A DNA stretch of 64,000 bases from Pleodorina starrii. Lineage: Eukaryota; Chlorophyta; Chlorophyceae; Chlamydomonadales; Volvocaceae. Numbering within the stretch: position 1 is the first letter of the stretch; the number at the start of each line of letters is the position of its first letter. Positions 24,501-36,500 of this stretch are shown here, piece by piece. The translations under genes were made by a program, and so were the position numbers. The notes beneath the pieces were generated by a model. The model ran no database searches. It had not been told where the DNA came from and saw only the letters and a program-made list of their open reading frames with translations. The DNA is taken from the NCBI GenBank assembly GCA_030267565.1, contig BRXU01000044.1, positions 442,001-506,000 on the forward strand, given 5' to 3'.

Positions 24501-27500
24501 CCCCCGCCCCCCACGCACCGCATTCTCCCTCGCAGCCCTTCCCCCCAACACGCACCCAGCCATGCGCCCACATACCCACACAGCCACCCGCCACCCTTGC
24601 CTCTGACATCCTTGGTTCCTTGGTTCCTTACACATCCTGCTTTGAAACACCACCTGCTTTGGCGGACCACCTGTCTCACCAGGACTGCATGCACAGTTCC
24701 ATACACAGTGTCGCACATACACAGTGTCCACACAGGTGGGTCCCGCGCTCTGACCCGGCTGCGATCGACTCCCCCCCTCCCCTCTCTTCCCCCTCTCCCC
24801 CTCTCCCCCCCCTTTCCGCCCGTCCGCAGCGGCAGTGGCGAGGACGCGGAGACCTGGGAGGGGCGGCAGCGGGGGGCGGCAGGGGGCGGCGGCAGCGTGT
24901 CGGGATCTGCAGTCGCCTGGGAGCTGGAGGCGGCGGGGGGCGAGGGGGAGGAGGGCGAGGGGGAGGGGGAGGAGGGGGACGACGGTGATGCCAGCAGTCA
25001 GCTCCAGGGAGGGCAGCAGGGAGGTCATCTGGCGCCCGGGGAGCCGGCATTCCCGCGCCTGGCCACATTGCGGGTAAGATAACGGTAACGGTAACGGTAA
25101 TGGTGGTTATAGCGGTTGGGAGGGCTGTCGCGGCGGGGCGCGATCTGGGTTTTAGTTGGGGCGCTGACAACGACAATGGGCTAGTTGGGGGCAGTGTGTG
25201 TGTTTGGGGGGGGGGGATTACGGGGGATTTACGGGGTTGGGGAGGTAAATGCAGCGGCAGCAGTTGGTTGTTGATGGGGCTGGCGTATAAGGCCCTGACT
25301 GGCCTCCCAAACGCTTCCCAAACTGCGGTATCATTTTCTACTTCCCAAACGCGCCTCCACACACACGCCCTCCCCCTACACGTGGGTAACCCACCACCCG
25401 TCCTGTGCCCTGTTCCCCCCCTCCCCCCCTCCTTACCCCAACCCCCAATCTCCCCCCTCCTTCCCCCCCCCTCCCTCCTCCCCCCCCCCCAGCACCACCT
25501 GAGCCGCCCCCTGACCTCCATGTGGGCCCCCCTGCTGATCGACCGACACGACGGAGGAGCACTGCCCCTGTTCGGACTGAGGGACACAGCAACCGGGGAA
25601 GTAATACACACCACCACCACCACCACCACCACCACCACCACCACCACCAACGCGGCCGCCACCACCACCGCCAACGCCGCCCCAACAACGGTCCCCGGCG
25701 CGGCCTCAGGCGCGGCGCCGCTTCTGCCCTGGCAGCAGCCCTGGCCGCCGCCGCCGCCGCAGCTGCAGCACTACACACACCACTACTACGGGGAGGGGCC
25801 CAGCCACCATCCGCCAGGTGGTTTCGGAGCCGGGGGCGGCGGCGGAGGCAGCATCGCCGGCGGTTTGTCGTTGGCGGGCGGCGGCGGCGGCGCCACGAGC
25901 GTCGTCTCCACCGCCACCACCATCACTCACTTGCCGGCGCCGCCGTCGGCCAGTCGCTGGTCGCCCGCCGTGCGGCGGCTCCGACCCGTGGGTCCGTGCG
26001 AAGCCGCTGACGGCGCCGCCGCCGAAGGCGCGACAGGCGCCCAGCCGTCGACAGCAGTCGCGGCGACAGCTGGATTTACGGCCGCTGCTGCTGCGGCGGC
26101 GAGCGTGCCTGCCTCCTCTCCGGTTCCCCCTCCGTCCGAGTGTGACGGCAGTGTGATGACAGTGCGAGTGGAGTTTGAGAGCAGCGGCCCACACGCCACT
26201 GCGGCCGTTGTGCGAAACCTCAGACCCACCGCCTCACCCAGGAACGGACGTGCCAGCGCCGGCGGCGGCCCTGGCTCGCTCAAAGCCGCCGCCACCTCCC
26301 CCTCGCCCTCCCGCCCCGCCACTGCCCCGTCGTCCCGCTGCGCTGCATCCGTGTCCTCCGCCCCCAGCGCCCCGTCCACCCCTCGCCCCCCTTGCCCCCC
26401 GGGGAGACCCTCCAGCAGCCTTCACACCAACCCCCGCCCCTCACCGCACACCTCCCAGCCCCACTCCGGCTCCCAGCCCCGGCACCAGCAACCCCAGCCC
26501 CAGCCCCAGCCCCAGCCCCAGCAGCCTCCCTCCCTCTCGGCGCATCCGTCGGGGCTGGGGCCGGTCGCCTCGGGGGGGCCCAGCCGCGTGTCGCTTGGGG
26601 GCGGTGGGGCGGGGGCAGGGGGGGCCGGCTCCGCCCCTGCCGCTTCCTCTGCCTCTGCCGCTGCTGCGCCCCCCTCCATGGCTCAGCAGGTGGCGAGTCT
26701 GGTGGGGTCTCTGGACATCAGCCGGGTGAGCAGTAGGGGTGAGGTGGGGAGGGGGAATGATATTACACCGGCATAAAAAAGGGGAGAACGAAGAAGGGGG
26801 GATAAATACACCGATGTGCCGCAGCGCTGGGACGGGGGGACGGCCACGTTGTCGAACGGACCAACCTGGGGATACCAACGGACCAACCTGGGGATACCAA
26901 CGGACCAACCTGGGGATACCAACGGACCAACCAATGTGTGTGTAGGTGGGGGGGCGGGGGGGGACACCGACCGCGCGGCCCTCAGCCGGGCCAGGCGGCA
27001 GGTTGGTTTGCAGCTTGTCCGGGTCCGGGTCGGCTGCCCCCGTTGCTGGCTCAGCTCCTACCCCGCCTCCTCCTCGTATACCCCGACCCTAACGCCTCCT
27101 CTGCCCACCAACACCAACACGCCCGCATGGAACCCCTCCTTTCGCGTCCTTCTCCTTTCCCACCACCAATACCCCCCCAATCCCCATTCCTCCCCCTCCG
27201 GCCCCAGTCCATTCCACTCCGACCCGGCCACTAGACCCCAAGTCCCAACCCCGTTCCCCTGCCCCTCCCCATCTCAAACCCTAAACACCCTCTCAACCCC
27301 CTTTCTCCCTTCCCCTCCCCCCTTCCCCCTCTCCCCTCTCCCCTCCCCCTCCCGGCCCTCCAGGCCGACCGACTGGGCCTCCCCCACCCCTTCCCCCGGG
27401 AACTGAGCTTCAGCCTGCAGTCACTGCCCTCCTCATCACTGCCCCCCAGGAGCAGGTCGCGAACAGCCGTCTTCGCTGCGGGGGGCGGGGGCGGGGGCGG

Positions 27501-30500
27501 GGAAGGCGATGCGGCGGTGATGCGGCAGTCGGTCATTCGGAGGAACGCGGAGCGAAGCAGGCGGGGTGCGTGAGGGGGGGGGGTGAGGGGGCCAGAGGGG
27601 TTTGTAGGGGGTTGGGGGGGTAATAAGAACGGCCCGGGGCGAGGGAACGCATCGCAGTTACCTGGGATATTACCTGAGGATTACCTGATATCTCCAGCAG
27701 AAGTAAAAACGAGCGCGCGGCCGCGTCGCCGCCGACCAACCCCAGACAGACCAGCACACGACAGCACGACACCAACACAGACAAACAGCCCGGACATCAC
27801 AAAAAGAACGATGGATTACTCACCTGCGCTCAGTGGAGGAAAGGAATCGGAAAGAAGCGAAGGAAAGGGCGTGAGTAACGGCAATGGGCACCGGCAATGT
27901 CAGCGAAGCAAGGAGCGAGCAGGCAGGCAAGCAAGGCAAGACACACGGAAACCCACGAACGAGCTGGGGCGGCGACGCGGCGCAAAAGAGGGCGGGGTGG
28001 GAGAGCGGGGCACAGAAGAAAGGGATACGGAAGGGCAAAATGTACGACGGCAGGGCGGCGAAAGGCAGACAAGAAAGGGCAAAGGGAAAGAGAACGGCAA
28101 GGAGAACGGCAAAGGGACAGCGACCGGATGCGGGGAGAGGGGGCATGAGGGCATGGGCGAGGTCGAAGAGAGGGGAAGAACGACGGCAGGATGGAAGGGG
28201 CAGAGGCGATGCGATGCCGGCTGGCGAAGGTGGAATGGGGTGAAGATAGGAGAAGTGCAAGGGAGCAGGGCGGGTCGGGAGAAGGGAAACCAGACGGGGA
28301 GATGCAATGGGGTGGGGGAGGAGGAGGGGATGCAGACCGGGGGCGGGCCAAGGGGTTGGCTCCCCACCGCACCGGCTGCGCGAGGTACCCACATGCATGA
28401 GGGGTACCCCGCAATGGCAATATGGCAGGGATGATGCCGGGCAAAAAGGGGGTCGGACGTGCGGAGCTGGGGCTGGTGGGAGGTGGCAGGAATGCGGGCA
28501 GGGTGGGGGAGAAGGCAAAGGACGGGACTGGGACAGAGTGGGCAGGAGAAGACAGGTTGGGGGGTTGGAGGGGCGGGGGAGTGGGAAGGGGGGGGGGCTG
28601 GGTGCGAGGGGGGAGGGCTCAGGGCGGCCCGGTGCCGTCTGCCGGGCGGGGGGCAGTACGGTACACGTGCGGGAGGGGCGCAATAAATAAGATACCACAG
28701 CGAAGGCACCCCGGGGGGGGAGTGCGGGGAATGGAATTCGCGAGTGTCGGCGCGCGTTGTCTCGCAAACAGCCCTGCCTGCTGCTTTGTCGTTCTTGTGT
28801 CGTACCTCTCGGCTCAGGTACGGCAGTTCGCGCGTTTCGGCCCTCCCTCTTACCTGTGGGCTACCACGGGTGGCACATCACCAGTAGCGACCCGCTGACA
28901 TCCCCCCCCCCGCATCGTTCACCTCTGCCAATTTCCCACTACCTGGATCCGGATCCGGATTCGGATCCAAATCCAGACGTTGGCTCCGGATCCATTCGCT
29001 CCCGCACCGGCCGCCCCCTGCTGGCCTCCGCGCCCTCCTTCTCCGCCGCCTCCGTCTCCGCCCTCTCCACCATCTCCGCCTCCGCCCCCTCCGCCTCGGC
29101 CGCATCCGCACACGCCTCCTCCGTGTTCGAACTGGGCGGAGAGTTCGAAGAGTGGGAGGTCGCTGGAGGCGGGGGCGGGGGCGGGGGCGGCAAGGGGGGA
29201 AGTGGCGGCGGCGGCAGGGGGGCAAAGGGCGGTGTTGCGGTTTGGGACACGGCGGCGGGGCAGCAGCAGCTGAGGGACTTCCAGGCGCCCCGGGTGGCGA
29301 TCTGGGCTGCCGTACCTGGATCCAAGATCTCGGAGGGGCTCTATCCCACGTGAGTGTGCATGTGTATGTGTGTGTGGATGTATGTGTGGGGGGGGGTGGG
29401 GGGGGCGGGGGGAAGAGCAAGAGCTGCGGGGGGAGAGGGGGAGAGGGGGGAGAGGGGGGAGAGGGGGGAGAGGGGGAGAGGGGGGAGAGGGGGGAGAGGG
29501 GGGAGAGGGGGGAGAGGGGGGAGAAGGGGGAGAGGGGGGGAGAGGGGGGAGAGGGGGGAGAGGGGGGAGAGGGGGGGAGAGGGGGGAGAGGGGGGAGAGG
29601 GGGGAGAGGGGGGAGAGGGGGGGAGAGGGGGGAGAGGGGGGAGAGGGGGGAGAGGGGGGAGAGGGGGGAGAGGGGGGAGAGGGGGTAGAGGGGTTAGAGG
29701 GTTAGAGGGGTTAGAGGGGTTAGAGGGGTTAGAGGGGTTAGAGGGGTTAGAGGGGTTAGAGGGGGGAGAGGGGGGAGAGGGGGGAGAGGGGGGAGAGGGG
29801 GGGAGAGGGTGGGAGAGGGGGGAGAGGGGGGAGAGGGGGGAGAGGGGGGGAGAGGGGGGGAGAGGGGGAGGGGGGGGAGAGGGGGGAGGGGGGGAGAGGG
29901 GGGGAGGGGGGAGAGGGGGGGGGAGGGGAGGGGGGGAGGGGGAGAGGGGGGGAGGGGGAGAGGGGGGAGAGGGGGGGAGGGGGGAGGGGGGAGGAGGGGG
30001 AGAGGGGGGGGAGGGGGGGGAGGGGGGAGAGGGGGGAGGGGGGGAGAGTGGGGGGGGAGGGGGGGAGGGGTGGGAGGGGGGGGAGAGGGGGGAGAGGGGG
30101 GAGGGGGGGAGGGGGGGGGGAGGGGGGAGAGGGGGGAGGGGGGGGGGAGGGGAGGGGGGAGAGGGGGAGAGGGGGGGGAGGAGGGGAGAGGGGGGGAGGG
30201 GGGAGGAGGGGGGGGAGGGGGGGAGGGGGGGAGGGGGGGGAGGGGGGAGAGGGGGGGAGGGGGGGAGAGGGGGGAGGGGGGGGAGGGGGGAGAGGAGGGG
30301 GGAGGGGGGTGGGGGAGAGGGGGGAGAGGGGGGGAGAGGGGGGGGAGTGGGGGGAGGGGGGGAGGGGGGAGAGGGGGGAGAGGGGGGAGAGGGGGGAGAG
30401 GGGGGAGAGGGGGGGAGAGGGGGGAGAGGGGGGAGAGGGGGAGCCGGGGGAGAGGGGGGGAGAGGGGGGCAGAGAAGGGGGGAGAGGGGGGAGAGGGGGG

Positions 30501-33500
30501 AGAGGGGGTTAGAGGGGGAGAGGGCGGCGTGGTGGGTGTGGGGTGTCTGCTCGGTCGTTCCGTTTTGATCACTTGCCAGATGCAAGGAAAGGAAAGGGAA
30601 GGAAAGGAAAAGGCAAGGGAAGGCAAGGGGGTTATCTGTGTTGTGTTGCGTTGCTTGTTGTCGTCAGGAAGGAGATGGCTCTGTTCTGTTTTGCTCCGGA
30701 GCTCTGGGGAGTGAACCGCTCTCAGCGAGTGGAGTGGAGTGGAGTAGCGGGAGGCTGTGCGGGCTGTTACTGCCAGCCACTACAGCCACCACAGCCACCG
30801 CCCCAACTCCACAAGCCAGCGATCCCCTTTGCACACACACTTTGCACATACACACTCATACATAATCGGATCGCCCGCCCAAATCCTCCCACTCTGCCCC
30901 CGCCTTCCCCCTTGACCCTCCCCTCCCCTCTCGCCCCCCGGGCTCCGACCTACACGTGGATAACCCTCCCGCACCTCCCTCCCCTCCCGCACCTCCCTCC
31001 CCTCCCCCCCTCAGCTACCAGCTTGAGAGTGGCGAGGCGGTGCACATGTACGTGCGGCGCAAGGACCGAGTAGACGAACTGAGACCCGCGGGTCTGCCTC
31101 ACACCTCGGTGAGCCACCCAGCCACCCACCCAGCCACCCGGGCCTTTGCGCCAAACAGCGGTGATAGACGGCTGCAGGTTTATGTGTGTGTGTGTTTGTT
31201 TGTTGTCTCTGCCACATACCCCCACCACCCCCACCCCCACCCCCACCACCGCCGTGTTGTGTGCAACCAGGCAGCCCCGCCCGGTACCTCCCCCCTCCCT
31301 CCCCGGTACCTCCCCCGCTCCCCCCTCCCTCCCCCGCCCCCTTCCGCTGGCGTGCCAGCCCCTCTCGCTTTGTTGTACCCCGCCTCATCCCGCCTCATCC
31401 CGCCTCATCCCGCCCGGCAGCCGCCGTCCCCCATTCAAAACCTCCTCCCCCCATCCGAATCCGCTCCCCCCCCTCACTCCGCACCCGGTCCCCTCCCCCA
31501 TCTCCATATCCATTACACCCCCCTCTCCCCCCAACCTCTACCCCACACCCCCTCTCCCCCCCAACCTCTACCCACACCCCCTCTCCCCCCCTCAGGCCCC
31601 TGACGCCACCGCGGGCAGCTACCGGCGCGAGGAGGCCGCTGCCCGGGACCTCCTCACCCGGGCGGGGGAGCCGCCCCTGGAGCCCGACCCACCCGAACTG
31701 GCGGACCAGCCCCACCCGCCGCGACCCGACGGCAGCGCTCTCACTGACCCACGGGACTTCACATCCGTCAGTGCGCGACTGAAGCTGCGGCCGGTGGGGT
31801 CGGAAGGGGGGGGAGTCCGGGGGGGGAGCGGAGGCTGGGGACTGGGGCCTGGGGCCTGGACGTAGAGGCCCCCGTTGCGGGGGGGGGGGGGAGGAGGGGG
31901 GGGGGCAGGCGGAGGCGGAAGGGGCCGCCTCCGCAGTAGTAGCCGTCCGTGCCCCCTTGCCTTGCCTTGCCCTCCCTTCCCTTTCCATGCCCCCAGCACT
32001 TGGCCTTTCCCGCCCGTCTCCTGCCCCCCCTCCCTGGTTCCTCCGCACCGTATTTCCCTTGTTGCCCGGTAGCTACCTTTTGCGCGTCTTGACAGCTTGC
32101 CAGCTTGTCTCTTTGAACTGTCGCACTCTGTCCTCCCACCCCAAACAAAACACGTCATCCGCCCCCCCACCCCCGCCCCCCCACCCCCCACCCGTCCAAT
32201 CCTCAGCGCCCCGGCTGCCACCCCGCTGAGAGCGGCTCAGCGGAGGAGGAGCACGACCCCACCTTTGGCTCCCGCGCCCGCTCCCGCTCCCTGAGCCGCT
32301 CGCTGAGCCGCTTCGGAGCCCACTCGCTGGTGTCGCTGCCGGCGCTGCCCCCGGGGGTCGGCTTCGAGGGGGCGGCCTCGCGGGGGGTGTCCCGGCGGGG
32401 CAGTCTGACCCAATCCAGGGAGGGAGGCGGCGCTGGCAATGCGGCGGGAGCGGAGGGAGGGGAGGGGGAGGGGGATGAGCGGGAGGGAATGGACCGGCCG
32501 GGTGAGTTGGGAGGTGGGGGGAGGGGGGAGGGAGGGGGGAGGGGGAAGAGGTGTCCGCGCGCGGAGTGTGGAAAGGAACGGGGGTTTGGGGGCAGCGGTC
32601 ACTGTGGCGTTGGATAGTTTTTTGGGTTTTAGGTATTTATGGTTGTAGGGTTTTAGATGGTAGAATGGGCGCAGCGCTCCCTATTGTGGTGCGCAAGGGG
32701 GGGCAGGGACTGGTGAGGGCCGGTGTGTGGTGTCGGATGGAGAAGCTCCTTGTCGTACAATACCGTTGGACGCACCGTTGGATGCCGTTACAGAGAACCG
32801 TCATCCCAGTGCCGTCGTGTGTTCGGTGTGTTCGGTGTGTGGGGACCGACCGCATCCAGGGGGGCCGCCTCTCAGCGGCAAATCCACTCCACACCCTAAA
32901 GGGCCCCCAGAGTACGGCAGCCCGCAACCGCCCGCAACCGCCTGCTACTGCTTCGGGTGCTGCCTCAGCTACAGCCGCTACCAGGGGGAGGCTGCCTCTC
33001 CTACTGACCACCTCATCCTGCCGTACCTTGCCGCACTGTGCGCCATGCCGTACAGGTATGGAGCTTGAGATATTCGACCTGGACTGGTCCCGAACCATTG
33101 TACGGCCGCGTGTCAAACACATCGTCGCCAAGAACTGCCCGGGTGGGGTGGGGGGGCTGGGGGGGCGAGGGGGGTGGGGGTGGGATGAGGGGTAGGAGGG
33201 TTAAGAGGGGTAGGAGGGATGTTGGGCAGACAACATCCTAAAACCCTAAACCCCTAAACCCTAAAACCCTAAAACCCTAAAACCCTACAACCCTAAAACC
33301 CTAAACCCTAAAACCCTAAAACCCAGACACTGAGGCGGTCCAGTGGGGGTGAACGGACCATACCGGCAATACCGGGGGGCCGTGGAGTGGAGTGGAGGGG
33401 CGGAGTGTGCGTGTGTGTGCGTGGAGGAGACGCGCAGGTGGAGGTGATGGTGGTGGTGGTGGTGGTGGTAGTGGTGGGATTGTTTTGAGGTCCTCAAGTA

Positions 33501-36500
33501 GGGGTAATTAAAACGACAGGGGGGGGGACGTGGGAGGCAGCGACGTCGGCTGCTGTGATATGAGCAACAACAGCAGCAGCCGCAGCAGCAGGAGGTTCCA
33601 AGTCCAAGTGAAAGGCCCCTCTCCCCCTCCCCCTCCCCCCCAACCTCCGAACGGCCACGTCGCCTCCACACATCGCCTCTTTCGACGCCGCCCCCCCATA
33701 TCTCGTCCCTCGTCCCGTTCGTCCCGCTCGTCCCGCTCGTCCCGCTCGTCCCCCCAGACGGCCCCTCCCAGGTGGACGAGCTTCGTTCCCTCCTCCGGGA
33801 GCACTACTGGTGGCTGCTCCTCATCTTCCACCACACCTCGGCACTCCACGCCCCCACCACCACCACCGCCGACCCCTTCGCCCTGCACCCCACCGCCTGG
33901 GCCGCACTGGCGCAGCAGACTGGCCTCACAGCCGACCCGAGCCAGCAGCGGCACAGGGACAGGGAGGAGAAACAACTGGCGGAGGGGGAGGGGGAGGCGG
34001 TGGGGGATGGCGGCGAGGCGGCGGCGGCGGGCGATGTGCAATGTGTCGTACCCGGCGGCAGAGCGCTGAGCAGTCTGGAGCTCAGTCGCGTGTTCACGGC
34101 GGCGGCGGCAGCCACCGGCGGGGGGGCGGCGGCGGCGGCTGGTGGTGGTGGTGGTGGTGGTGGTGGTGGTGGTGTGGCGGGCCGTGTCGTCGGCCGCGGT
34201 GCTGCCGCTGGTGGTGGTGGCGGCACGGAGGAGGGGGGCAAGGTGTGTGGTTGCGGCCGGGGTTTGGGGGGTTTGCGGGGCATTAGGGTTTCCCTTTCCG
34301 TTGTCCGTTGTCCGTTGTGCGTTTTGCGTTGTGCGTTGTCCGTCCCCATCCCTCACCCCACACATCCCCCATATCCACACACAGGCGTCCCTCTCCCGAC
34401 AACAGTGGCTCGAGTTGCTGCTCCGAACCGCAGCAGCCAGGTTCCTCAACAACCAGCAGCAGCAGCAGCAGCCAGCACCGGAGCCACCGCCGACCGGGCA
34501 GGGGCAGGGACGGGCGGCTGCGGCTGCTGCAGTGAGTGGGGCCCCCGGCTCCGTGGGGGGCCGTGGCGGCAGCGGCGGCGGTCTGCGGAACTCTCCTTCC
34601 TCCGCGCTCCTCAGCGGCAGCGGCGGTGGCAGCGGGACGCCCCGGGGCCAGCTGGTGCGGTCGGGGCCGGGCGGGAACAGCAGGGGCCGAGCGGGGGGGA
34701 AGGCGCCAGCCGCAGCGGCATCCGGGGGCGGCGGCGCAGCCGGGAAGGGAACAGCGGCAGCAGCGGCGGCGGCGGAGGAGGAGGCGCCTGCGGCTGCTGC
34801 GGTGGTGCCGGTGCCGCCGCCGGCGCTGAGGACAGGGTCGGGGACCGCGGGCGGGGAGCGCAACGGCGCGATGTCACCCAGAGGGGCTGCTGCTGCTGCT
34901 GCTGCGGCTCCGGGTGGGAGGGAGGTGAAGGCGCGGGAGGCGGCGGCGGCCCAAGGCCTGGGTGGAGGGGGGGCTGAGGGCGGTGGCGCTGCGCCCGCGC
35001 CTGAGCGCGCCACCCGGCGGCACCCCAGCGTGCGATGGAACCTGCCGGAAGGTGCTCCCACCCGGGGGGAGGGGGACGATGAGGCGGCGGGAGGCAAGGG
35101 CGGGAAGCGGCCGGCGGCGGCGGTGGCGGATAAGGGCGGGGAGAGTTTCGACGGAGGTCGCTCCAGAGGGGAGGTGGAGGTGGAAGAGGAGGAGGAGGAG
35201 GAGGGAATGGCGCCGGATCTGGTGGTGGCTGTACGGCGGCTTCTGTACGAATGTTTCCTGCCCAATGTGGCTCCCGGAGCACTGGTGGGTTCCGGCCGGG
35301 GAGGGGGAGGGAGGGGGAGAGGGGGAGGGGGCGGAGGGGGGAGGGAATTAAGCGTTCCGTCACGCACCCACATCCGAAGCCTCCGACCGTCCAGCCCGAC
35401 TGGGGCGCACGTGATCTCCCCATCTTTCCAGGGAGGGAGGGGAAGGGGAGGGAAAGGGAGGGAAAGGGGAAGGGGAAGGGGAAGGGAAGTTTGTTGTCCC
35501 GTTCTAGTCTACCTCACCTACTCGCCTACTCTACCCCCAATCCTATACACACGGCACGACCACCTCGCTGTTACCTCACCCACCTCACTTGTCTATTGCA
35601 GATGAGAAGGTTTCTCTTACCCACCGCCATTAATTACATCGTTCACGGGCTTCATTCCTATCCGTGGTTACCCCCTCCCGGCCCCCCCCCCGCTGGCAGG
35701 TCGAGCCGGGTAACTTCCGTGAGACTCGGTTGTGTGAGCCCGAGGTTGAGCGGCTGTGGGAGCAACAGGGGCCGCTGCTGAGGGTGAGGGTGAGGGGAGA
35801 GGGCGAGGGCGAGGGCGAGGCATCCCAAACCTAGCACGATGCGACGTTGGTGCTGTTTCCCGGAGTACTGGGGCTGGGGCTGGTGGTGGTGCTGGTGGTG
35901 TAAGAAGAAGGAGAACAGTCCGATGAGGCTGAGAGGCTGACAGGCTGACCGGCGAATGACTGGCGACCTTCATTCATTCACTCGTGCCTTGGACCTTACC
36001 TCCTCTTCCCCCCTCCCCCTCCCCCCTCCCCCCCTCCCCCTCCCTCTCCCCTCCCCCTCCCCCTCCCCCCTCCAGGCCCTCTACTCCCACTACTGCGACC
36101 TGGGCCGCGCAGCCGGGTCCAGCCCCCCTCGGGGCACCACCTCCACCTCCGCCTCCACCTCCGCCTCGGGAGCTGCCTCTTCCGCCCCCGGGGGGCCCAC
36201 TGGGGCCTCTGGGGCCCGTGGGGGTGGTGGTGGTGCCCGTCTGGCTCTGGGAGGCTGGTTGGATCTGGTGGGGGAGGGGCGGCTGTTCAGTGGCCACTTT
36301 TCAGTGCGGGAGGCCCGACTGGCGTTCATGGCGTCCAGGAACAGGTGCGTGTTTTGGGGGGGGGGGATAAGGGTTTGGGGGGAGGGGGAAGGAGGGAGGG
36401 GAGGATAAACTTGAAACCGCAGCGATGGGACGTAAGCAGGGAGGGGGGGATGGGTCGGGGTGTCCGGTAGGACTATGTTTCCGGGATGGAGGGGGTAGGT

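Noticed and set aside
27583..28767. A 283-codon plus frame and a 315-codon minus frame
   Set aside because: Purine-skewed intron; low-complexity content, no family resemblance, and flanking exons join in phase across it.
29684..29762. GGGGTTAGA units as a possible telomere repeat
   Set aside because: The unit is nine bases with an extra A, continuous with the GGGGGGAGA satellite; it does not match a telomere unit, unlike the CCCTAAAA array at 33236.
29341..30714. Long Gly/Glu/Arg and Pro/Ser frames on both strands
   Set aside because: Artefacts of the G-rich satellite in intron 33 of the giant gene.
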